Shown: positions 5,852-11,274 of the stretch, in pieces
Layout: the number at the start of each line of letters is the position of its first letter
Position numbering within the stretch: the stretch's first letter is position 1
Assembly: GCA_946478845.1 (NCBI GenBank)
Contig: CAMLDI010000069.1
Location: 1 to 11,274 of the forward strand
From: an uncultured Paenibacillaceae bacterium
GTDB lineage: Bacteria > Bacillota > Bacilli > Aneurinibacillales > Aneurinibacillaceae
Reading direction: 5' to 3'
Length of the DNA stretch: 11,274 bases
Translations under genes and position numbers: made by a program
Notes under the pieces: generated by a model
What the model was told of the DNA's origin: nothing
Databases searched by the model: none
Seen by the model: the letters and a program-made list of their open reading frames with translations, nothing else

Positions 5852-6846
5852 TCCCCCTCCTCCGTTCTTGAAAAAGCTTCTTTCAGTTTTTTATTGATTA
5901 TGTTTTTCGCATCGGCAATCGTTCCATGGATGGTACATCCAGCTGCCCGTATATGCCCGCCTCCCTTAAGGGAAAGAGCAATTTCTGCAACATCAATGTA
6001 CTCTCTGGAGCGAAGGCTTACCTTCACATTTCCATCTTCTTTTTCCTTATATAAAATGCCAACTTCTATGCCTTCAATATTTTTTGCATAATGGACAATC
6101 CCGTCTAGATCTTCGGACAATGCCCCGGTTTCAACCATATCCTGATGGGTTACGGTCAAGCTGGCCACCCGGTCCCCTTCTCCAAATTCCAGTGTTGGAA
6201 GGGCTCGTTTTAATAAAGCTAAATGAGCCCGGGTAATCGACTCTAAAACCCGATCAGCAATTTGATCTGGTCTCACTTGATGAGCTAATAATTCCGATGC
6301 AATATTCATGACATAAGATGTGGTATTAGAATAACGGAATCCCCCTGTATCTGTCATTAGGCCGGTATAAATACAATTAGCCAGTTCAGGAAAGAAAGAA
6401 AACTTCAACTCTTTTATTAAATCATAAATGACTTCACAAGTTGCCGAAGCATTGGTGCGAACTAAATTGACTGTACCAAATCCATCATTCGTTGGATGAT
6501 GGTCAATATTTAAAAGCTCATAACCATCAGCAAACCATTGGTCCACCTTCCCAATCCTTGAAAAATCTCCGCAATCACAGGAAATGATGGCGTGAAATTT
6601 CTCATTGGATTGGTAAAGAGAGACATTTTTTATGTCTGAGTACCCCTTAAGAAAGGAAAATTTCCGGGGTGTGGCACCTTCATTGGCCATAACCACTTCT
6701 TTTCCTAACTTGTGCAAAATTAATCCCATTGCAAGCAAAGAGGCTGTTGCATCTCCGTCAGGGTTAACATGGTTCACCACTAAAAAACGTTGATGGCGCC
6801 CTATAAAATCAGCAGCCTGGGAAAGGAACTGTTGATAATTCTTCAT
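5848..6846 (-). CDS. nrnA: NrnA-type DHH phosphoesterase: nanoRNase / pAp phosphatase
   Basis: A 332-residue DHH/DHHA1 protein. Family members degrade 2-5 nt RNA oligomers to mononucleotides and also hydrolyse 3'-phosphoadenosine 5'-phosphate (pAp). Mn2+-binding motifs in order are HVNPDGDA (26-33), SCDCGD (89-94), IDHHPTN (114-120, the DHH motif) and TGLMTDTGGF (161-170). The C-terminal DHHA1 domain has KVSLRSR (275-281) and GGGHIRAAG (295-303). Nothing essential is missing. The ATG at 6846 shares its A with the rbfA stop (TAATG), and GGGGAAGGAAAGGAA just upstream acts as SD, pointing to coupled translation. In B. subtilis nrnA (ytqI) lies elsewhere in the genome; the rbfA-nrnA-truB order is familiar from other Firmicutes. 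Here it sits in one locus with pnp, whose short end products are its expected substrates. Confidence 0.93.
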   Translation of the reverse strand: MKNYQQFLSQAADFIGRHQRFLVVNHVNPDGDATASLLAMGLILHKLGKEVVMANEGATPRKFSFLKGYSDIKNVSLYQSNEKFHAIISCDCGDFSRIGKVDQWFADGYELLNIDHHPTNDGFGTVNLVRTNASATCEVIYDLIKELKFSFFPELANCIYTGLMTDTGGFRYSNTTSYVMNIASELLAHQVRPDQIADRVLESITRAHLALLKRALPTLEFGEGDRVASLTVTHQDMVETGALSEDLDGIVHYAKNIEGIEVGILYKEKEDGNVKVSLRSREYIDVAEIALSLKGGGHIRAAGCTIHGTIADAKNIINKKLKEAFSRTEEGD

Positions 6847-7205
6847 TATTCCTTTCCTTCCCCATCTTTATGGAGATCAGATAATAAGGTCTCAATTCGC
6901 GAACCATATTCTACTGATTCGTCCATTTTAAAAATCAATTCAGGAGTGTGACGTAGAGCAATCCGTCTACCTACTTCCCCACGCATGAAACCTTTGGCTT
7001 TCTCCAGGGCTTTTAACGTAGAAGATTTCACCTCATCATTGCCAAAAACAGTAATAAACACTTTCGCCTGAGATAAATCTCCTGATACTTCAACACCTGT
7101 AATGGTAACAAAACCAATGCGAGGGTCTTTTAATTCTCGTTGTATGATTTGGCCAAGCACTTTTTTAATCTGCTCACCAACTCGATTCACGCGAACGCTG
7201 CCCAT
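6846..7205 (-). CDS. rbfA: 30S ribosome-binding factor A
   Basis: A 119-residue late 30S maturation factor with a KH-like fold that binds near the 5' end of 16S rRNA and assists cold adaptation. Recognisable blocks are [10 protein letters not shown] (6-15), [20 protein letters not shown] (25-44), AKVFITVFG (47-55), the [15 protein letters not shown] region (76-90) and [13 protein letters not shown] (92-104). The length is normal for Firmicutes. ATG at 7205 is preceded by GAGGTG with 7 nt. It lies 28 nt after infB, where B. subtilis has ylxP, and overlaps nrnA by one base. The tail DGEGKE is Gly/Glu-rich because its codons also form the nrnA ribosome site. Confidence 0.96.
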   Translation of the reverse strand: MGSVRVNRVGEQIKKVLGQIIQRELKDPRIGFVTITGVEVSGDLSQAKVFITVFGNDEVKSSTLKALEKAKGFMRGEVGRRIALRHTPELIFKMDESVEYGSRIETLLSDLHKDGEGKE

Positions 7206-7233
7206 ACTTAATCACCTCAATTAATAACTGGTC

Positions 7234-9462
7234 TTACTGGGCGACTTCCTCCATGACAAATGCTTCGAGGATATCCCCTTCTTTAATGTCGTTATACTTC
7301 TCAACGGTGATACCGCATTCATATCCTTGTGCTACTTCTTTAGCATCGTCTTTAAAGCGTTTAAGGGCATCAATTTTCCCTTCGAAAATAACGATTCCAT
7401 CACGAATGACACGAATGCCGGCATCCCGTTTAATTTTTCCTTCAGTAACATAAGAACCGGCAATGGTTCCCACTTTGGAAACTTTAAAGATTTGACGAAC
7501 TTCCGCCTGGCCGATGACTTTTTCTTCGTAAACAGGCTCAAGCATCCCTTTCATCGCTGCTTCAATTTCTTCCATTACTTTATAAATAATACGGTGAAGA
7601 CGAATATCTACTTTTTCCTGTTCTGCAGTTGCCCGGGCATTAGGATCTGGACGCACATTAAAGCCAATGATAATAGCATTGGAGGCAGTAGCCAGGATGA
7701 CATCTGATTCAGAAATGGCCCCAACGCCAGTATGAATGATATTCACCCGTACACCTTCTACATCAATTTTTTCCAGAGAGCCACGGAGAGCCTCAACAGA
7801 ACCCTGTACATCAGCTTTAATAATTACATTGATGTCCTTAATTTCCCCTTCTTGAATGCGGCTGAAGAGGTCATCTAGAGAAACACGGGCAGATGCACGA
7901 AGTTCATTTTCACGACGTTTAGAACTACGGCGTTCGCCAATTTGGCGAGCCATTTTCTCATCGTCAAATACCATAAACTGATCTCCAGCTTGTGGTACAT
8001 CATTCAGTCCGGTAATTTCAACTGGGGTAGATGGTGGCGCTTCTTTAATGCGTCGGCCTTTATCATTAACCATAGCACGAACCCGGCCATGGGTTGTTCC
8101 TACAACAATAGGATCGCCGATTTTCAACGTCCCCCCTTGAACTAACACGGTTGCTACAGGACCACGGCCTCTGTCTAACTGGGCTTCAATTACTGTACCA
8201 CGGGCTTTTTTGTTAGGGTTTGCTTTTAATTCTTGTACTTCGGCAACAAGAAGAATCATCTCTAAAATATCGTCAAGACCTTCTTTTTTCAGCGCGGAGA
8301 TGTGGACAAAGATAGTATCCCCACCCCACTCTTCTGAAACAAGGCCATATTCTGTTAACTCTTGTTTAACCCGGTCAGGATTGGCACTAGGTTTATCCAT
8401 TTTATTTACAGCCACAATAATTGGCACATTTGCTGCTTTCGCATGGTTAATGGCTTCCACGGTTTGTGGCATTACGCCATCGTCTGCTGCTACAACAATA
8501 ATGGCAATATCGGTAACCTGGGCTCCGCGAGCACGCATAGTTGTAAACGCAGCATGGCCAGGAGTATCGAGGAAGGTAATCTTTTTGCCTTGACGAACCA
8601 CTTGATAAGCGCCAATATGCTGGGTAATACCGCCAGCTTCCGTAGAGATTACGTTACTTTCGCGAATAGCATCTAACAATGTGGTTTTGCCATGGTCAAC
8701 GTGGCCCATGATGGTTACAACGGCTGGCCGTTCTTCAAGGGTTTCAGGTTCATCTACTTCTACGATATTTTCAAAGTCAGTATAATCCAACTCAATCTTT
8801 TCTTCGACTGCAATTTCAAATTCACTGGCGATTAAATGAATGGCATCTAAATCAACTTCTTGATTGATGGTTGCCATAATTCCTAAACCAAACAACTTCT
8901 TAATTAATTCAGAAGGTTGCTTTTTCATTTTCTTTGCTAATTCAGCTACGGTCATTGGTCCGCTTACAGTAATTTTTTCCACTTTCACTTCTGGTTTTGG
9001 AGCTACTGCTTGTTGGGATCCCTTTTTCCCCCGTCCGCTTCCGTTTTTGTTATCATCAAAGCGCTTAGGGCTTGCTTTAGACTTCTTCGTTGTTTTCCCC
9101 CTGGATTGATCATGGCGATCTTCACGGGCTGGTTTTGCTGGTTTTGGTCGATTCAAATTTTGTGTTTCATTCTTCGCTTGTTGATTTTCTTCCATATTAC
9201 CACTCTTCTCCGCACCGCTGTTTACATCCGGTTTGCTATTTTTTTGATTCTCCCCGGTTTCTTTTTCGAATTCAGGAGAGGTTTTATTATTTCCCCGTTT
9301 CTTGATTTGCTTTAAATGCTTTTCTACTTTTTCTATGGTACCATCTTCGAGGGTACTCATATGGTTATTCACAGTGACCTGTAATTTGCCTAATAAATTA
9401 ATTAATTCTTTACTGCTTAATCCAATTTTTTTAGCGTATTCATACACGCGGATTTTGCCCAT
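7234..9462 (-). CDS. infB: Translation initiation factor IF-2
   Basis: A 742-residue GTPase that brings fMet-tRNA to the 30S P site and promotes subunit joining. Order of regions: N-terminal helical module (1-50); Lys/Asn/Gln-rich low-complexity linker (about 52-160); second IF2N module (about 163-222); GTPase domain with G1 GHVDHGKTT (253-261), G2 GGIT (277-280), G3 DTPGH (299-303), G4 NKMD (353-356) and G5 SAL (389-391); beta-barrel domain II (about 415-505); domain III (about 530-630); C-terminal fMet-tRNA-binding domain (about 635-742). The length is near B. subtilis IF2 (716). ATG at 9462 is preceded by GGGGGTGA. A methionine at residue 90 inside the linker could be an internal start for a short form. 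It is 16 nt after ylxQ and 28 nt before rbfA. Confidence 0.98.
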   Translation of the reverse strand: MGKIRVYEYAKKIGLSSKELINLLGKLQVTVNNHMSTLEDGTIEKVEKHLKQIKKRGNNKTSPEFEKETGENQKNSKPDVNSGAEKSGNMEENQQAKNETQNLNRPKPAKPAREDRHDQSRGKTTKKSKASPKRFDDNKNGSGRGKKGSQQAVAPKPEVKVEKITVSGPMTVAELAKKMKKQPSELIKKLFGLGIMATINQEVDLDAIHLIASEFEIAVEEKIELDYTDFENIVEVDEPETLEERPAVVTIMGHVDHGKTTLLDAIRESNVISTEAGGITQHIGAYQVVRQGKKITFLDTPGHAAFTTMRARGAQVTDIAIIVVAADDGVMPQTVEAINHAKAANVPIIVAVNKMDKPSANPDRVKQELTEYGLVSEEWGGDTIFVHISALKKEGLDDILEMILLVAEVQELKANPNKKARGTVIEAQLDRGRGPVATVLVQGGTLKIGDPIVVGTTHGRVRAMVNDKGRRIKEAPPSTPVEITGLNDVPQAGDQFMVFDDEKMARQIGERRSSKRRENELRASARVSLDDLFSRIQEGEIKDINVIIKADVQGSVEALRGSLEKIDVEGVRVNIIHTGVGAISESDVILATASNAIIIGFNVRPDPNARATAEQEKVDIRLHRIIYKVMEEIEAAMKGMLEPVYEEKVIGQAEVRQIFKVSKVGTIAGSYVTEGKIKRDAGIRVIRDGIVIFEGKIDALKRFKDDAKEVAQGYECGITVEKYNDIKEGDILEAFVMEEVAQ

Positions 9463-9478
9463 CCTGTCACCCCCATAA

Positions 9479-9778
9479 TTATTTACTAATCAATTGTTGC
9501 AACCTGGCAGAAAATCCTGAATCAGTAACTCCAATGACTACCCTTGGCCCTTTTCCGATAGCCTGGCCAAGTAAGTCCCTGTCACCAAATTGTACCCACC
9601 GAACGTTGTAGGTTCTACATTTATCCGTAATTTTCTTAAAGGTATTCTCAGAGGCATCCTGGGATATAATTACTAGCACGATTTGGCGATTCTGAATTCC
9701 CTTGGTTACCAGTTCTTCTCCGGTCACTAATTTCCGTGCCCGGGAGGCAAGACCTAAAAACTGTGTAACACGGGTCAT
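9479..9778 (-). CDS. ylxQ: YlxQ, L7Ae/L30e-family RNA-binding protein
   Basis: A 99-residue member of the L7Ae/L30e/S12e/Gadd45 superfamily, whose bacterial forms bind kink-turn RNA or act as ribosome-associated proteins. The signature parts are [16 protein letters not shown] (7-22), [14 protein letters not shown] (37-50), and [15 protein letters not shown] (70-84). The length equals B. subtilis YlxQ (100). The cellular target of this protein is not established. ATG at 9778 overlaps the rnpM stop by 4 nt (ATGA), a strong sign of translational coupling; its own SD is weak (AAAGG about 10 nt upstream), so it probably depends on rnpM translation. Confidence 0.92.
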   Translation of the reverse strand: MTRVTQFLGLASRARKLVTGEELVTKGIQNRQIVLVIISQDASENTFKKITDKCRTYNVRWVQFGDRDLLGQAIGKGPRVVIGVTDSGFSARLQQLISK

Positions 9779-10050
9779 TTTTTCACAACCTTTTGTAACT
9801 CTTCTTCTAAGGAACGATACATTTCTTCTGTAATTTCTATTTTGAGAGCTCGATTAAGAAGCTTTTTACTCTTAGCCATTTGAAAAGCTTCCATGGTACA
9901 CACCATATAGGCCCCTCTTCCAGAGGCTTTTCCAGTGGGGTCAACTTTGACATTTCCTTCTGGCGTTCGAACAATTCGGACTAAGTCCCGTTTATCATAC
10001 ATTTCTTGTGATACGATACATTTTCTTAATGGAGTTTTTTTCGCTTTCAC
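9775..10050 (-). CDS. rnpM: RnpM (YlxR), RNase P modulator / DUF448 RNA-binding protein
   Basis: A 91-residue basic protein of the YlxR family. B. subtilis YlxR has been reported to bind the RNase P RNA and lower its activity, hence the name RnpM. Family motifs are PLRKCIVS (7-14), DLVRIVRTPEG (22-32), VDPTGKASGRGAYMVC (36-51) with the GRGAY core, and the downstream KKLLNRALK helix (62-70). The start is GTG at 10050, 6 nt after the nusA stop, with SD AAAGGGAG formed by the last nusA codons; no ATG is near. It overlaps ylxQ by 4 nt. The place between nusA and ylxQ/infB is the classic one. Confidence 0.94.
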   Translation of the reverse strand: MKAKKTPLRKCIVSQEMYDKRDLVRIVRTPEGNVKVDPTGKASGRGAYMVCTMEAFQMAKSKKLLNRALKIEITEEMYRSLEEELQKVVKK

Positions 10051-10056
10051 GAATGA

Positions 10057-11181
10057 TTACTCCCTTTCTAATTTAGGTGTTTCTTCAGGCATCATTTCCT
10101 GGTCTCCAGAAATAATAGAAATAGGCTCGCTATAATCAAACCCTTCTTCTTTTGCCTGTGATTCACTCTTAATGTCAATCTTCCACCCTGTTAATTTTGC
10201 AGCCAGGCGCGCATTCTGTCCTTTTTTCCCAATGGCTAAGGATAATTGGAAGTCTGGTACCACAACCCGGGTCATTTTTTCCTTTTCATAAACAGAAACA
10301 TGGAGAACTTTAGAAGGGCTTAAGGCATTCGCCACATAAGCAGCCGGGTCTTCACACCATTCTACAATATCAATTTTTTCTCCTTTTAACTCTTGAACAA
10401 CTGTTTGAACTCGGAGTCCTTTAGGACCTACACAGGCGCCAACAGGATCTACATTAGGATCAGAAGAATAAACAGCGATTTTCGAGCGATCTCCCGCTTC
10501 CCGTGCTACGGATTTAATTTCTACGGTTCCATCGAAAATTTCTGGAACTTCTAATTCAAAAAGGCGTTTTAATAATCCTGGATGGGTGCGAGAGATATAG
10601 ATTTGCGGGCCTTTCGTTGTTTTATCCACCTTTGTAATGAAGGCTTTAACACGATCGCCCTGCTTGAAATTTTCCCCGGGCATTTTTTCATTAAGAGGCA
10701 TTTGTGCTTCTGCTTTACCCAGGTCTATGTAGTAAAAACGGGCATCCTGACGCTGATAAGTCCCCGTAATAATATCCTGTTCCCGGTCGATAAATTCGCT
10801 GTAAATCATGCCTCGTTCAGCTTCACGGATTCGCTGGGTAACTACTTGCTTTGCTGTTTGTGCAGCAATTCTGCCAAAATCCTTTGGCGTAACCTCTATA
10901 TCAATAATATCGCCCACGACATAGTTAGGATCCATTTCATGGGCTTCATAAATAGATATTTGTGTACGGGTATCTGTTACTTCTTCAACTACGGTTTTTC
11001 TGGCAAACACTTTAATAGCTTGCTGTTCTGGACTAATTTGCACACGAACGTTTTGTGCAGAGTTAAAATTGCGTTTATATCCTGAAACTAGCGCAGCTTC
11101 AATCGCTTCTAACAATACATCTTTACTAATCCCTTTTTCTTTTACAATTGCTTCAAGGGCTTCAAAAAAATTGATTTTCAT
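10057..11181 (-). CDS. nusA: Transcription elongation/termination factor NusA
   Basis: A 374-residue RNA-polymerase-binding factor that modulates pausing, intrinsic termination and antitermination. Regions: N-terminal RNAP-binding domain (about 1-125), S1 domain (about 135-200), KH1 with GACVGPKG (248-255), KH2 with AIGKKGQN (316-323), and a short acidic tail. It lacks the C-terminal acidic repeats of proteobacterial NusA, as usual in Firmicutes (B. subtilis 371 aa). ATG at 11181 is the only start in frame after the rimP stop, which is in the same frame. The SD GGAGG (11198-11194) is 12 nt from the ATG, longer than the 7-8 nt seen for its neighbours; an A-rich stretch fills the gap. It lies 27 nt after rimP and 6 nt before rnpM. 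Confidence 0.98.
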   Translation of the reverse strand: MKINFFEALEAIVKEKGISKDVLLEAIEAALVSGYKRNFNSAQNVRVQISPEQQAIKVFARKTVVEEVTDTRTQISIYEAHEMDPNYVVGDIIDIEVTPKDFGRIAAQTAKQVVTQRIREAERGMIYSEFIDREQDIITGTYQRQDARFYYIDLGKAEAQMPLNEKMPGENFKQGDRVKAFITKVDKTTKGPQIYISRTHPGLLKRLFELEVPEIFDGTVEIKSVAREAGDRSKIAVYSSDPNVDPVGACVGPKGLRVQTVVQELKGEKIDIVEWCEDPAAYVANALSPSKVLHVSVYEKEKMTRVVVPDFQLSLAIGKKGQNARLAAKLTGWKIDIKSESQAKEEGFDYSEPISIISGDQEMMPEETPKLERE

Positions 11182-11208
11182 TTTTTGCCCGTTCCTCCCT
11201 TCAACACA

Positions 11209-11274
11209 TTAAAAAACCACAGCTAGACGAGCACTTGCAACTTTATCTATTGGAATAACTGTCGTGGTTTTGAT
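11209..11274 (-). CDS. rimP: Ribosome maturation factor RimP, C-terminal 21 codons, partial
   Basis: The last 21 codons and the TAA stop of a gene whose 5' part is outside the window. The visible residues end with the RimP C-terminal signature, IPIDKVASARLAVVF. RimP binds S12/30S intermediates and aids 30S maturation. In most bacteria it is the gene directly before nusA, as here with a 27-nt gap. The stretch is too short to identify from sequence alone, but sequence and position agree. Confidence 0.9.
   Translation of the reverse strand: MKTTTVIPIDKVASARLAVVF

Noticed and set aside
9205..9305. The Lys/Asn/Gln-rich stretch of IF2 as a frameshift or foreign insertion
   Set aside because: A variable low-complexity linker between N-terminal modules is normal for IF2, and the frame stays open on both sides.
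10582..11085. A 167-codon open frame on the plus strand, and many other plus-strand frames across the window
   Set aside because: They lie wholly antisense to strongly conserved genes, have no SD and match no family I recognise. They are shadow frames of low-GC coding DNA.
1..11274. Mobile element, CRISPR, toxin-antitoxin, phage or other accessory system
   Set aside because: No spaced repeats, integrase, transposase or att-like duplications are visible. Nearly all the DNA is accounted for by conserved housekeeping genes.

Overview
The window is one strongly conserved information-processing locus of a Gram-positive, endospore-forming Firmicute, most likely a member of the Bacillales. The evidence is gene order (rimP-nusA-rnpM-ylxQ-infB-rbfA-nrnA-truB-ribF-rpsO-pnp-ylxY-mlpA), the Firmicute-type families YlxR/RnpM and YlxQ, purine-rich Shine-Dalgarno (SD) sequences, frequent TTG/GTG starts, and a YlxY-type polysaccharide deacetylase homologue that belongs to spore formers. 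I cannot name the genus. Every gene is on the minus strand, so transcription runs from high to low coordinates. All complete genes look intact, with no visible frameshift, insertion sequence, CRISPR array, tRNA or rRNA.

Layout in the direction of transcription. (1) 11274-3983: the 3' end of rimP, then nusA, rnpM, ylxQ, infB, rbfA, nrnA, truB and ribF. The genes touch, overlap by 1-4 nt, or sit 6-28 nt apart, and no terminator is visible, so this is one operon. (2) 3980-3461: rpsO with its own extended -10 promoter, a structured 5' leader that looks autoregulatory, and a 3' region with three inverted repeats, the last a classic intrinsic terminator. (3) 3437-1173: pnp with a short leader, a palindrome, a TTG start and a weaker terminator. 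(4) 1170-1: ylxY, preceded by a tentative sigma-E-like promoter, and the first 29 codons of an M16-family peptidase (mlpA/ymxG).

Functionally the operon joins transcription elongation and antitermination (NusA), ribosome maturation (RimP, RbfA), initiation (IF2), tRNA modification (TruB), ribosomal or RNP proteins (S15, YlxQ), RNase P modulation (RnpM), flavin cofactor synthesis (RibF), and RNA decay. PNPase degrades RNA to short oligomers and NrnA finishes those oligomers. Compared with the Bacillus subtilis arrangement, ylxP is missing between infB and rbfA, and nrnA lies between rbfA and truB.

I found no undescribed biological system. The points most worth checking are regulatory: a leader/SD pairing in rpsO, the multi-hairpin rpsO-pnp junction, a palindrome in the candidate pnp promoter, and a YlxY protein without the canonical deacetylase aspartates.
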